Part shown: positions 1 to 9,046 of the stretch, in pieces
Numbering within the stretch: position 1 is the stretch's first letter
Layout of the letters: every line of letters begins with the position of its first letter
Assembly: GCA_017744515.1 (NCBI GenBank)
Contig: JAGIBF010000013.1
Coordinates: 35,126 to 99,125 of the forward strand
DNA from: Niastella sp.
Lineage (GTDB): Bacteria > Bacteroidota > Bacteroidia > Chitinophagales > Chitinophagaceae
DNA: 64,000 nt
Reading direction: 5' to 3'
Notes under the pieces: model-generated
What the model saw: the letters and a program-made list of their open reading frames with translations, nothing else
What the model was told of the DNA's origin: nothing
The model's database searches: none
Translations under genes and position numbers: made by a program

Positions 1-1871
1 TCGGCTGGTGGTGTGAACCGGATGATGCCTTTGTTGGAGCTCATCCAAATGGCGCCTTGCTTGTCGGGTATAATGCTGTAGATCGTATTGTTGGGAAGTC
101 CGTTTGTATCTTTTATGGGAAATATTTTCCCTGTTGCCGTATCGAAGATGATAATGCCGTTGCCCAGTGTGCCTATCCACAGGTAGGGCGGCTGGAAAGA
201 AGTGCATTTGAGGGTATATTCCTTTTCTCTGAGTTGTTGTAGCGGTTTGGGGTGTGAAAGGAAGGTAAATTCTTCTGTACGCGTGTTGAAGAATTGTATG
301 CCTTTGGTTTCAAAGCCAAGGCAGAGTAGTGTGTCGTTGATCGCTGTTATGGTGCGAACGTTGTTGTCGATGATGCCGCCCGGATGGCTTCTTTCCTTAT
401 TAAAGTATTTAAGGAGGCCCTGTTGTTTGTCGAGCAGGCAAAGTCCTGCATTGCGGGTACCCAGCCAGGCCTGCTGACTGTTGACTGGCAGCATGGTCCA
501 TATCGTGTGATCGGGCAGGTAACGTTGCTTTTTTCCTTGTGGACTAAAGATGGCTTTGATGGTTTTGGTGTGGCTGTTCATGATGAGCAGGCCATTATCC
601 TGTGTGCCAATCCAGGTATCTTCACCGTCTGTACGCAGGGATACTATCCGTCTTCTATTATTGGGGGCACTTATTGAAGTGAGGTCTACCGATTCGATCT
701 TTCTATTGTTCCTGTCGTTTACGTACGAAAGCCCGCTGTTGGAGGTGCCAATCCATATCCCTCCTTTGTGATCGGTAGTGATGGAGCGAACCTGTTCTAT
801 GGGTATTTTTTTTTGTACCGTGCTTTTGGTAAACATGGAAAACATGTTGAGGCGTTTGTCGTAGAGACATGCGCCGCCGCCATCGGTGCCTATCCAGATA
901 CCTCCCAGTTTATCGCGTTGTATGCAGAGTATGTCTACATAGCTGATAGAAGCCGCATTGCCTTCTTCGGGCATGATGTGATGCACCGTGGCTTCTTTCA
1001 TGTTGATGATGTACAGTCCTCTTCCAAATGTACCTATCCATATTTGTCCTTCGTGATCGGTTTTTATGGTTTGCACCACCAGGTCGGACGGGAGTAGCTG
1101 TTGTGGGTTGAAGCCGGTGAATGGCGTGAATGTAGTGTCTTGTGGTTTTTTGAGGTAGACCCCTTTGGCATAGGTGCCCACCCATAGGTTGCCTGCCTGG
1201 TCTTCATCCATAACGCTGCAAGAGATGTAAGGGGCTGTTGTATTGTACAGGAAGCGGGTGGTCTCCGTGCGGCCGGGTGTGATGACATTGATGCCATTGC
1301 TGGTAAGCACCCAATATTTTTTATTCCGGCTTCGCAGGAGGAACTGTACGCTATCACTGTTAAGTTGGTTATTGCTGCGGGCATAGTGCATGGTTTTATG
1401 GGCAGCAGTGTCATGGTAATACAGCCCTTCTTTGATCGTGCCTATCCATAAAGCGCCCTGCGCTTCGGGATACACGCAACTCACGGGCGGCAAGGGTATG
1501 TTGGGCGATAGCTTTTTATAGTGGGTGAAGGAATCATTAAGGAGGTTGAATATTTCCAGTTTGCCTCCGCTGGTAATCAGCCACAGGTCGTGGTTGTTGC
1601 CCGGAATGATCTTGCCAAGGTGACTATAGGCGCTGGTGGTGATGTCGTCGAAGTTTCTCCCGAAGACCGCAAATTCTTTGCCGTCGAAGCGGTTGAGGCC
1701 GTCCTGCGTAGCAAACCACAGGAAGCCTTTTTCATCGGTGGCTATGTCTATGACGCTGTTTTGGGAAAGACCGTGGTTGATGTTGATCGTCCTGAATAAA
1801 TAGGGCGCCTGCCGGGCTGCAGCGTGCATGTGAAGGAGCAGTATACACCATATTGTGAGCTGTGTGCGCAT
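1..1871 (-). CDS. Two-component regulator propeller sensor protein, partial (C-terminal end outside window)
   Basis: The minus frame is open from an ATG at 1871 to the window edge (623 codons seen) and the stop lies outside. It starts with a signal peptide (MRTQLTIWCILLLHMHAAARQ-like, written here in part only) and then 'GLSQNSVIDIATDEKGFLW', the usual opening of reg_prop repeats. Repeats of the form 'G.lWIGT..GGl' recur about every 45-50 residues, for example LWIGTIKEGLYYHD, IWIGTFGRGLYII, IWIGTDGGGACLYD and LWIGTLGNGIIIFD. This is the periplasmic double-propeller half of hybrid two-component systems or of propeller-LytTR/LuxR sensors. The Y_Y_Y domain, membrane span and output domain would lie to the left, so the output type cannot be told. 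The start is well supported by the signal peptide; it diverges from the methyltransferase gene at 1923. Confidence 0.85.
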   Translation of the reverse strand, partial: MRTQLTIWCILLLHMHAAARQAPYLFRTININHGLSQNSVIDIATDEKGFLWFATQDGLNRFDGKEFAVFGRNFDDITTSAYSHLGKIIPGNNHDLWLITSGGKLEIFNLLNDSFTHYKKLSPNIPLPPVSCVYPEAQGALWIGTIKEGLYYHDTAAHKTMHYARSNNQLNSDSVQFLLRSRNKKYWVLTSNGINVITPGRTETTRFLYNTTAPYISCSVMDEDQAGNLWVGTYAKGVYLKKPQDTTFTPFTGFNPQQLLPSDLVVQTIKTDHEGQIWIGTFGRGLYIINMKEATVHHIMPEEGNAASISYVDILCIQRDKLGGIWIGTDGGGACLYDKRLNMFSMFTKSTVQKKIPIEQVRSITTDHKGGIWIGTSNSGLSYVNDRNNRKIESVDLTSISAPNNRRRIVSLRTDGEDTWIGTQDNGLLIMNSHTKTIKAIFSPQGKKQRYLPDHTIWTMLPVNSQQAWLGTRNAGLCLLDKQQGLLKYFNKERSHPGGIIDNNVRTITAINDTLLCLGFETKGIQFFNTRTEEFTFLSHPKPLQQLREKEYTLKCTSFQPPYLWIGTLGNGIIIFDTATGKIFPIKDTNGLPNNTIYSIIPDKQGAIWMSSNKGIIRFTPPA

Positions 1872-1922
1872 TGGTTGGTCAGGATCGTGGTGGTAAATTA
1901 CTGAATTGCTATCTTGCACCGG

Positions 1923-3119
1923 ATGAAATTTTTTGCTCACCTCAATACGGCCGTGCAGATCCTGTCGCAATACCAGGGGCAACAGCCTTTCGGTATTTTC
2001 ATCAAGGACTTTTTCCGGCAGGATAAGAAGTACGGCTCACGCGACCGTAAGGGCATCAGTCATCTGTGTTATTGTTATTTCAGGCTGGGTAAAGCGTTGC
2101 CGGATATGGCCGTGGCCGAAAGGGTGGTGACGGGGTTATTCCTGTGCTCTGCCGGCCCTAATGATATGCTGGGACAGCTGAAGCCGGAATGGAATGAGCA
2201 GGCAGGATTGAGTATTGAAGAAAAATGCTCCGTGCTCTCCGGGTCTTCATCAGAGCAATATTCAATGCTCTCTGTTTTTCCATGGAAGGACGAGCTTAGT
2301 GCGGGGATCGACCATGCTGCTTTCAGTAATTCTTTTCTTGTACAACCGCTTTTGTTCCTGCGGGTAAGGCCGGGTAAATTATCGGTCGTGACCCGGAAGC
2401 TGGAAGGGGCAGGTATTTCTTTTACAGTGCCTGTTGCTGATAGTCTTGCCTTGCCCAATTCTTCGAAGGTAGACGAGGTGATCGTTTTGAATAAGGAGGC
2501 CGTGATACAGGATCTCAGCTCTCAGCGGGTCGGAGAGTTGCTGCGGATTGTTCCTGCTGCGGGTGTTGGGGCTGGCAAACAGCAGCCAAAGCTTACCGTA
2601 TGGGATTGTTGTGCTGCCAGTGGTGGCAAATCTATCCTGGCCTGGGATGTTTTGGGAGGTATCGATCTTACAGTGTCTGATATACGTGAATCTATTATTG
2701 CTAATCTTAAAAAGCGTTTTGCGGAAGCTGGTATCAGCCCGTATCAATCTTTTGTGGCTGATCTGAGTAAACCGCGTGCTACGTTGCCGGCGCTTTCTCC
2801 TGATCTTATTGTTGCTGATGTTCCCTGCTCGGGCTCTGGCACCTGGAGCCGTACGCCGGAGCAATTGTTTTATTTTGATGAGGCTGCTATTCTACGTTAT
2901 AGTGAGCTACAGAAAAAGATCGTGGGGCGTGTGCAGGAACAGCTGCGTGCAGGTGGTCATCTTTTGTATATAACGTGTTCTGTGTTCAGGGAAGAGAATG
3001 AAGGCGTGGTAGCATTTCTCCAGCAGCAGTATTCGCTGGAGGTAGTGAAAATGGAATTGTTGAAAGGATACGATCAACAGGCTGATACGATGTTTGCTGC
3101 GTTGCTGAAGAAGCACTGA
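1923..3119 (+). CDS. RsmB/NOP-family RNA (cytosine-5) methyltransferase
   Basis: About 398 aa. A class I SAM-dependent methyltransferase of the Sun/RsmB/NOP2 group, which puts a methyl group on C5 of cytosine in rRNA (or tRNA). SAM-binding motif I is DCCAASGGKS at roughly residues 226-236; motif IV is DVPCSGSGTW around 300, carrying one catalytic cysteine; motif VI is YITCSVFREENEG around 350, carrying the TCS cysteine. The N-terminal part resembles the helical region before the catalytic core. A longer reading from a TTG at 1914 is possible, but the ATG at 1923 (MKFFAHLNTAVQ) fits the family start better. The exact target base cannot be told from sequence. It is divergent from the propeller sensor, 51 bp away. 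Confidence 0.88.
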   Translation: MKFFAHLNTAVQILSQYQGQQPFGIFIKDFFRQDKKYGSRDRKGISHLCYCYFRLGKALPDMAVAERVVTGLFLCSAGPNDMLGQLKPEWNEQAGLSIEEKCSVLSGSSSEQYSMLSVFPWKDELSAGIDHAAFSNSFLVQPLLFLRVRPGKLSVVTRKLEGAGISFTVPVADSLALPNSSKVDEVIVLNKEAVIQDLSSQRVGELLRIVPAAGVGAGKQQPKLTVWDCCAASGGKSILAWDVLGGIDLTVSDIRESIIANLKKRFAEAGISPYQSFVADLSKPRATLPALSPDLIVADVPCSGSGTWSRTPEQLFYFDEAAILRYSELQKKIVGRVQEQLRAGGHLLYITCSVFREENEGVVAFLQQQYSLEVVKMELLKGYDQQADTMFAALLKKH

Positions 3120-3133
3120 TTGTTGGTGCGGCA

Positions 3134-3149
3134 TCCCGACGAGTCGGGA
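3134..3149. repeat. Short perfect hairpin between convergent genes
   Basis: TCCCGAC-GA-GTCGGGA forms a 7-bp palindrome between the stops of the converging methyltransferase and subtilase genes. It has no T-run on either side, so it looks more like a small REP-type palindrome than an intrinsic terminator. Confidence 0.5.
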
Positions 3150-3171
3150 CAAGCTCTAACGGCGCCATGAG

Positions 3172-5148
3172 TTACGGCATTCGCATGAGCTTTTGTTCGA
3201 AGAGGCGCTTATTACCATTATAGAGGGTGAGCCTGTAAACACCACTTTGCCAGGCATCTGTGTATACCTGCCAATTGAAATATCCTGCCGGTTTGTTGAT
3301 TATTCGTTTGTAGACTATGCTGCCTTGCATATTGGTTACCTGTATGCCCATGTTGTTGATGGCATCGGGTGTATTGATGACCAGGTTGAATTGCTGGTTG
3401 AAGAAGCTGGGTAATACGCGTATCGTGTTTACCGGGAAACATACGTCGGTAATGTTCTGTTGTATGGAGCCAATCTCAAATGTAGTATCGGCGCCAATTG
3501 CCTGTACGATCGTGTAGCTGGCAAGACCTGGTCCTGCGGTGGTCAATGTATCCTGCCATGTATAGCTATTGGAACGGAAGGTGAATGAGCTGGAGGTCAT
3601 TTGTTTAATGGCCGTGTAGGTTGTTTCACCGGGCAGTTTCCTGGCAATGGTGTAGGTGACGCTGGTATCGTCTTTACTGTTCCATTGAAGATTAATGATG
3701 CATTTGTTGTAGGTGCTGCTTGTGGTGGCCTGTTGTTGTATCAGGGATACTACTGCTTTTTTGAAATCGGGCAGGCCATATCCGTAACGATCGTCGGGAT
3801 TGTTGTATTTGTGTGCGCTCTTTTGTACGGCATCTATGATCTGCATGTTGCTGCGTTCCGGAAAGGCCTGCCATAAGCAAGCGATCAGGCCGGCTATGTT
3901 GGGGTTGGAGAAAGAAGTGCCATTGCCGGATGCAGGCGTGCCTGCGAGGCTGGCGAATACAGTGCCTTGTCCTACCGATGCAATATTGGGTTTTAGTTTG
4001 CCGGCGCCGTTGGGCCCCCAGCTGCTGAATGCTGCTATGGCGCCGCTGTTAGTAGTAGCGGCTACTGCTACTACGCTATCGCCATCGGCAGGGCAGGAGA
4101 CGAATTTGAGATCGTCATTTCTGCTGCCATTGTTACCTGCGCTGTTCATCACGATCATGCCTTTGCGTGCTGCAAAATCGGCTGCGCGGGTAATGATCGA
4201 CGTATTGCCATCGCGTTGTGCATAGCTGTGATCGAAAGCATGATTATCGAAGTCAATGTATCCAAGAGAAGATGAGATCATATCTGCGCCTGCACTGTCG
4301 GCGAATTCTGCTGCTGCTGCCCAGTATTGTTCTTCTACGGGGTATTCACTGCTGGCATTTTCCGTGCGTAACAACCAATAGCTGGCATGTGGCGCTGTGC
4401 CTACTATTTGTCCCGGCCTGTTGGAGGCCATGATGCTAAAGCAATACAGGCCGTGCGTATCGTCTTCTGTAACGCTGCTCTCGTTATTCACATAATCCCA
4501 GGTGCCAAGGATGCGGTTTTGTAATCGCACGCTATCCAGTGCGGGGTTGGTATTGTATGACCGGAACCCTGCATCGAGGACAGCGATGGTGATGCCGCGA
4601 CCTGTGAAGCCAAGGTTGTGCAGGTATTCACCCCGGTGTATATGTACCTGGTTATAGTTGCTGCCATATTGCAAGGCAACGATGCCTGCGGTCCTGGCGG
4701 CTTGTTGTATAGCTGCCGGTTCTAATGGTGTTACTGTTTCGGTGAACCTGGCTGCTTTGTCTTTTTGTTCTGTTGCTTCTGTACGTAATCCAATGGGGGC
4801 TGCTGTTTTTACAAAGGGATAGTTCCTGATGGCTGCCAATGCGTTGGCGTCGGTTGTCTGGATCAATACCTGGTTGAGCCATTTGGAGGTATTGAGTATC
4901 GTTACATTCGGTATTTTTCTCAGACTATCAAGCCAGGCTGCTGAAACCGGCAGGTCAGTAGAGTCGATGGCAATGTGTTGCCGCGTTCTGCGCTCTATGG
5001 CTTTGGATGAAAGATAGGTGGCTGGATTGGCCAGTGTATGGGTAGTTCCTTTCTTATCTGTAAGTTGTACAATGTGGCGGCTATACTGCGCCTGTGCGGT
5101 AATTGTTATTGTTATAATAAGGGCTGTGAGCGTAAGGATTTTCTTCAT
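3172..5148 (-). CDS. S8 family subtilisin-like serine peptidase with T9SS C-terminal sorting tail
   Basis: 658 aa with a Sec signal peptide (MKKILTLTALIITITITAQAQ, first residues). The catalytic triad is visible: Asp in AVLDAGF (about 192), His in DDTHGLYCF (about 232) and Ser in GTSFSNPNIAGL (about 411); the oxyanion Asn fits NSAGNNGS around 330. After the peptidase domain come about 200 residues of beta-rich linker ending in a type A T9SS sorting signal (GVYRLTLYNGNKRLFEQKLM), which would send the enzyme through the type IX system to the cell surface. This agrees with porQ at 56783. The ATG at 5148 places the signal peptide correctly. Substrate unknown. Confidence 0.92.
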   Translation of the reverse strand: MKKILTLTALIITITITAQAQYSRHIVQLTDKKGTTHTLANPATYLSSKAIERRTRQHIAIDSTDLPVSAAWLDSLRKIPNVTILNTSKWLNQVLIQTTDANALAAIRNYPFVKTAAPIGLRTEATEQKDKAARFTETVTPLEPAAIQQAARTAGIVALQYGSNYNQVHIHRGEYLHNLGFTGRGITIAVLDAGFRSYNTNPALDSVRLQNRILGTWDYVNNESSVTEDDTHGLYCFSIMASNRPGQIVGTAPHASYWLLRTENASSEYPVEEQYWAAAAEFADSAGADMISSSLGYIDFDNHAFDHSYAQRDGNTSIITRAADFAARKGMIVMNSAGNNGSRNDDLKFVSCPADGDSVVAVAATTNSGAIAAFSSWGPNGAGKLKPNIASVGQGTVFASLAGTPASGNGTSFSNPNIAGLIACLWQAFPERSNMQIIDAVQKSAHKYNNPDDRYGYGLPDFKKAVVSLIQQQATTSSTYNKCIINLQWNSKDDTSVTYTIARKLPGETTYTAIKQMTSSSFTFRSNSYTWQDTLTTAGPGLASYTIVQAIGADTTFEIGSIQQNITDVCFPVNTIRVLPSFFNQQFNLVINTPDAINNMGIQVTNMQGSIVYKRIINKPAGYFNWQVYTDAWQSGVYRLTLYNGNKRLFEQKLMRMP

Positions 5149-5192
5149 GCTGTTGCGTTTTTTTGAAATCCCTGCCGTGTTTGTATACTGGC

Positions 5193-5966
5193 TTAGTTAT
5201 GGTCCAGTATCGACAGCCTGATGCCAAAGCCGATCTTTTTGCCTTGTGGGTCTGTTGCGGGCGGCTGGTACTCCCAAATTATGGCATCTTTATAAATAAG
5301 GCCGATGTCTTTGGCATATTTCTCTATCCACACAGTTTTTTGTCCTACGCGGTTGGGTTCTATAACCGGCACGTTGGAGGAGTCGTTGATCTGTGTGATG
5401 GTGATGGTATTGTCGTAGTTCTTGCCATTCAGTTCTGTGCTCATGCCTGTTTCGTCGATGGTGTAATCCCAAAATTGTATGCTCACGGCGGCGCTGAATT
5501 CGTACTGGCTGTAGGGTTGATCAGGGAGGAACCCATTTCCGGACCAGTTATGTCCTTCTTTGATCGGCCCCTGCATTTTTATAAAGCGCAGGTTGTTTTC
5601 GTATAGTTCGAGGGTGTTGTCGCCGGGAGTCACTTCGTAGGCTATGTTTTCTTTCCAGTCGCGTTCGTTGGTACTGTTCAGGGGGCGCAGGTAGCGCTGT
5701 ATACGCCAGGTTGGCCTGCCCAGCAGATCGGTGGTCGTGGCTTGTACAATGTCTTTTGCCTGGTAGGAAACGATGTCCTCATCCTGGCCAAAGTTGACGA
5801 ACCGGGTGGAGTCTAACCGGTATATGATGTATTTGCCTATTTGCAGGGGGTAATAATCGGCGGGTTTATCGTATTGTGTATCATCGGTTTGCTTATCGCA
5901 ACTGCTGATCATGAACAGTAGCGCAAGGATTGAACTCCATCTTATCAGGGTAAAGCTCTTTTTCAT
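5193..5966 (-). CDS. Hypothetical lipoprotein
   Basis: 257 aa. The N-terminus MKKSFTLIRWSSILALLFMISSC has a lipobox-like SSC with the acylated Cys at 23, followed by a short Asp/Thr-rich spacer. The rest is soluble and beta-rich, with 'YYPLQIGKYIIYRLDSTRF' near the start, a pattern seen in Bacteroidota lipoproteins of unknown function. It lies 44 bp upstream of the subtilase on the same strand and may be cotranscribed with it. No catalytic motif is evident; function is not assigned. Confidence 0.75.
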   Translation of the reverse strand: MKKSFTLIRWSSILALLFMISSCDKQTDDTQYDKPADYYPLQIGKYIIYRLDSTRFVNFGQDEDIVSYQAKDIVQATTTDLLGRPTWRIQRYLRPLNSTNERDWKENIAYEVTPGDNTLELYENNLRFIKMQGPIKEGHNWSGNGFLPDQPYSQYEFSAAVSIQFWDYTIDETGMSTELNGKNYDNTITITQINDSSNVPVIEPNRVGQKTVWIEKYAKDIGLIYKDAIIWEYQPPATDPQGKKIGFGIRLSILDHN

Positions 5967-6060
5967 GTTAAACCGGTTGATTCTATGGATATTGTTAACG
6001 TTGCACGTGGCTTTTTATTGCCTGAAAATCAAGTGTGAAAGGGCTTTCCCGGGCGGGTGC

Positions 6061-7155
6061 TTATCCGCGTTGGATAATGCCTCCGCCAATTACATCGTTT
6101 CCTTCGTAGAATACGGCGCTTTGACCGGGTGCTACTCCTTTGGCATCTTCATAAAACCGTACCATTACGCCTTTATCGTGGGTATAGAGGTTGGACAGGG
6201 TGCCTTTGTCTTTGTACCTGATCTTCGTAAGGGCTTCCATGCCGTCTGTGACACCGTCGTATTTCAGCCAGTTGATCTTGCTTACCAGCATGTCGTGGCG
6301 GTTCAGGTCTTCTTCATCGCCCAGCATAACGGTATTGGTTTCGGGAATAATGTTGGTTACATACACCGGCTTGCCGAATGCGATGTCCAATCCCTTGCGC
6401 TGGCCGATCGTATAGAATGGGTATCCTTTGTGCTTTCCTAATACTTTTCCGTCCTTATCTACGAAATTGCCGCCTGCTACTTGTTGTTCCAGCCCACCTA
6501 CCCGGCGTTTCAGGAAGCCACGGTAGTCGTTGTCGGGCACGAAGCAGATCTCATAGCTTTCGCTCTTTTTGGCCAGTTCGGGATAGCCATAATCGAGCGC
6601 CATTTGCCGTATTTCGGGCTTGCGGTACCCACCAAGGGGGAGCAGTGTACGGGCCAGCAGGTCCTGTTGCAGGCCCCACAGTACATAGCTTTGGTCTTTT
6701 TGCTCATCAACGCCTTTGCTGATGTAGTAGCGGCCATTCGTATGCTGGTGGATATGGCCATAGTGACCAGTTGCAATGAATTCGCAATCAAGTGCATCGG
6801 CACGTTTTAACAGTGCGCGCCACTTGATATGGGTATTGCACATAACGCAGGGGTTGGGGGTGCGGCCTGCGAGGTATTCGTCTACAAAGTTGTCGATCAC
6901 AAAGCCACCAAACTCGTCACGGATGTCCAATATGTAATGGGGAAACCCGTGTTGTACGGCGGCCATCCGGGCGTCGTTGAATGAGTCTACATTACAGCAG
7001 CCTGTTTCTTTTTTGCTGCCTCCGCTGGCGGCATAATCCCAGGTTTTCATGGTAATGCCCACCACTTCATAGCCCTGGTCGTTCAGCATAAGCGCAACTA
7101 CGGTACTATCGATACCGCCGCTCATGGCTACCAGCACTTTTCCTTTTCGACTCAT
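6061..7155 (-). CDS. mnmA: tRNA-uridine(34) 2-sulfurtransferase MnmA
   Basis: 364 aa, usual family length. The PP-loop SGGIDS at residues 12-17 binds ATP and activates C2 of uridine 34 in tRNA Lys, Glu and Gln. The two conserved cysteines sit in NPCVMCN (about 103) and YEICFVPD (about 200); the first is the catalytic nucleophile and the second carries the persulfide sulfur. The HYG motif (GHYGHI) and the C-terminal barrel that ends in GGGIIQRG are also seen. Acts in the cytoplasm with sulfur-relay partners that are not in this window. A TAnnTTTG -7 element lies about 33 bp upstream of the ATG. Confidence 0.96.
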   Translation of the reverse strand: MSRKGKVLVAMSGGIDSTVVALMLNDQGYEVVGITMKTWDYAASGGSKKETGCCNVDSFNDARMAAVQHGFPHYILDIRDEFGGFVIDNFVDEYLAGRTPNPCVMCNTHIKWRALLKRADALDCEFIATGHYGHIHQHTNGRYYISKGVDEQKDQSYVLWGLQQDLLARTLLPLGGYRKPEIRQMALDYGYPELAKKSESYEICFVPDNDYRGFLKRRVGGLEQQVAGGNFVDKDGKVLGKHKGYPFYTIGQRKGLDIAFGKPVYVTNIIPETNTVMLGDEEDLNRHDMLVSKINWLKYDGVTDGMEALTKIRYKDKGTLSNLYTHDKGVMVRFYEDAKGVAPGQSAVFYEGNDVIGGGIIQRG

Positions 7156-7187
7156 TTCTTCTTTGTTTTTGTATGGAGAATAACATG

Positions 7188-7195
7188 CAAATATA
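7188..7195 (-). promoter_or_regulatory. Candidate -7 promoter element for mnmA
   Basis: TATATTTG on the minus strand fits the Bacteroidota -7 consensus TAnnTTTG and lies 33 bp before the mnmA ATG. No good -33 TTTG is found at the usual spacing. Confidence 0.45.
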
Positions 7196-7202
7196 CAAAC
7201 TG

Positions 7203-7300
7203 TTCGGGGGATGGTGGTTTCGGGTTACGGGTTTGGGGTTTCGGGTTGCCGGTTTACCTGTTACAGGTTTCAGGGTTACTGGTTGCTGGGTGTTTGGATG
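7203..7300. repeat. Degenerate word-repeat patch (TTTCGGGTTACGGG type)
   Basis: The mnmA-ssb spacer holds permuted copies of short words: TTTCGGGTTACGGG, TTTGGGGTTTCGGGTTGCC, GGTTTACCTGTTACAGG, TTTCAGGGTTACTGGTTGC. Related words occur at 52658-52690 and 13630-13672. It codes for nothing. Apart from the mnmA -7 element, the remaining spacer (about 300 bp) shows nothing else. Confidence 0.55.
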
Positions 7301-7453
7301 AATACCTTGTAGAGGTATAACAAATTAATAATCAATCTGGAATGGCCTGCCAACATGTTATTAACACCGTAAATATCTATTTGGGTTACCGTTGTGGGAT
7401 GGTGTAAATTGCCCGTTGAAACAATATTAGTACGAAGCTAAATTTTATTAAGT

Positions 7454-7897
7454 ATGATCAAGTTAACAGCAATCGGTAACCTGGGTAAGGATTGTGTGAC
7501 GAACACAGTCAATGGCAAGAATGTGATCAACTTCAACGTAGCGCATACCGAGAAGTTCCGTGATGCCCAGGGCAACCAGAAGGATAAAACTATTTGGGTG
7601 GAGTGTGCTTACTGGACCGACAGGACCGGTATTGCGCCTTACCTGCGCAAGGGTACCCAGGTGTATGTAGAGGGTACGCCTGATATCAGGACTTATTCAA
7701 AGAATGACGGCACTACCGGTGTTTCTTTGACGCTGCGTGTACAGAGTGTGCAATTGCTTGGCAGCCGTGGTGAAGGTGGTGATCAGGGTGGTGGTTACAG
7801 TAGCGGCAACAGCTATGCTGCTCCTGCCAATAATGCTGTTCCTGCTGCTTCAGGCGGCGGTAATTACAGCGAGCCGATGGATGATCTTCCGTTCTAA
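7454..7897 (+). CDS. ssb: Single-stranded DNA-binding protein
   Basis: 147 aa. An N-terminal OB fold (residues 1-105: MIKLTAIGNLGKDC, then NVAHTEKFRD and IWVECAYWTD) binds ssDNA as a tetramer. A Gly/Ser/Asn-rich linker follows and then the acidic tip MDDLPF, which recruits replication and repair partners. It is a stand-alone gene with its own terminator at 7934. The first codon has no strong Shine-Dalgarno sequence, as is common here. Confidence 0.96.
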   Translation: MIKLTAIGNLGKDCVTNTVNGKNVINFNVAHTEKFRDAQGNQKDKTIWVECAYWTDRTGIAPYLRKGTQVYVEGTPDIRTYSKNDGTTGVSLTLRVQSVQLLGSRGEGGDQGGGYSSGNSYAAPANNAVPAASGGGNYSEPMDDLPF

Positions 7898-7933
7898 GTG
7901 TTTACTAACCCACTGTTTTATAGTTTAAGTAGG

Positions 7934-7962
7934 TGCCCTCGCTTTTGCGGGGGCATTTTTTA
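7934..7962 (+). terminator. Intrinsic terminator after ssb
   Basis: TGCCCTCGC-TTTT-GCGGGGGCA forms a 9-bp stem with one wobble, followed by a T-run (ATTTTTTA). Confidence 0.88.
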
Positions 7963-8101
7963 TGGTTTTGGTGGTGGGCTGTTGCTCAGTTATGGGCCAA
8001 AACGACACGATTTTGCCTTGTTTTGACACGAATATCGGTTTGGGCAAAAGGGCTGAAATATCTAGTTTATTTTAGCGTTTTATTTATCTATAACCCTCTT
8101 T

Positions 8102-8959
8102 ATGAAGTTGTTAAAAATTCTCTCTGGAAGCCTTATATTATATTTTCTGTTTTTTGCTACCAGTACGCAGGTTTCGTCTTGTGTTAAAGAAAAGACGATT
8201 TATGATACTGTAACTATCCGGGATACTACCATCATCCGGGATACTGTCGATTGTGATTGTTATGACCTAAAGGATGGGCTGGTAGCCTGGTATAATTTTA
8301 ACGGAGGTACGCTTAATGATAGCAGCGGGTATAATAATCACATAGTATTTAATAATGCGGTTAAGACAACGGATCGTTTTGGCAGGGCTAATGGGGCTTA
8401 CTTATTTAACGGTACCAATAGTTACATGCGTGTAGCTAATAGCGCAAGCATTAATCCTACCAGCGCTATTACGCTGGCGGCGATCGTTAAAGTAAATGGT
8501 TTTTATAGTGGTCTTTGCAAAGGGAATATGCTCATTAGTAAAACAATCGATAAAGATTATGGTGACGGGTTTTATTCATTGCGCTTTGTAAACCATCCTA
8601 CGGATTGTAATGCTCCTCTCGACGAGCAGCATCACTATTTTAGCGGTACCTATGGAAATTTTTATTCAGGCGGCGAGAATGATGCACCTGCAGATACTGC
8701 TTACGTAAAGAAAAGTACATGGTATCATGTTGTATACACCTACGAAAATGGTGTTGGGAAGTTATACATCAATGGTGAATTAAAACGTGTGCATAATGAC
8801 CCTGCAGTATTTACTCCCAACACTGCTGAGCTGTATTTGGGAAGAATGGTGAGCACGCAATACCCTTACTTCTTTAATGGCGTAATGGATGATGTCCGTA
8901 TTTACAACAGGGCTTTGTGTTTGGGTGAAGTGAAGCAGTTGAATCGCGTAAAGGATTAA
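8102..8959 (+). CDS. LamG-like jellyroll domain lipoprotein
   Basis: 285 aa. Signal peptide with a lipobox VSSC, the acylated Cys at 27. A short repeat YDTVTIRDTTIIRDTV follows and then a concanavalin/LamG-type fold from about 60 to the end, marked by LVAWYNFNGGTLNDSSGYNN, GAYLFNGTNSYM, WYHVVYTYENGVGKLYING and the closing MDDVRIYNRALCLGEV. Such domains bind carbohydrates or form surface adhesion modules. No catalytic site is seen. It forms a single-gene unit with its own terminator; the ligand is unknown. Confidence 0.88.
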   Translation: MKLLKILSGSLILYFLFFATSTQVSSCVKEKTIYDTVTIRDTTIIRDTVDCDCYDLKDGLVAWYNFNGGTLNDSSGYNNHIVFNNAVKTTDRFGRANGAYLFNGTNSYMRVANSASINPTSAITLAAIVKVNGFYSGLCKGNMLISKTIDKDYGDGFYSLRFVNHPTDCNAPLDEQHHYFSGTYGNFYSGGENDAPADTAYVKKSTWYHVVYTYENGVGKLYINGELKRVHNDPAVFTPNTAELYLGRMVSTQYPYFFNGVMDDVRIYNRALCLGEVKQLNRVKD

Positions 8960-8980
8960 TGTGTTTTTTTAAGTGTATAA

Positions 8981-9010
8981 GCCTCTGCAAAAGCAGGGGC
9001 TTTTTTCTTT
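8981..9010 (+). terminator. Intrinsic terminator after the LamG lipoprotein gene
   Basis: GCCTCTGC-AAAA-GCAGGGGC, an 8-bp stem with a wobble, followed by TTTTTTCTTTTT. Confidence 0.9.
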
Positions 9011-9046
9011 TTAAGCAGAAACGGTAAATTTGAAGAATCCCTTATT

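Noticed and set aside
6004..6010. CACGTG core as possible parS
   Set aside because: Only GCACGTGG; flanks are not palindromic as parS requires. A similar CACGTG at 56144 is inside lon coding sequence.
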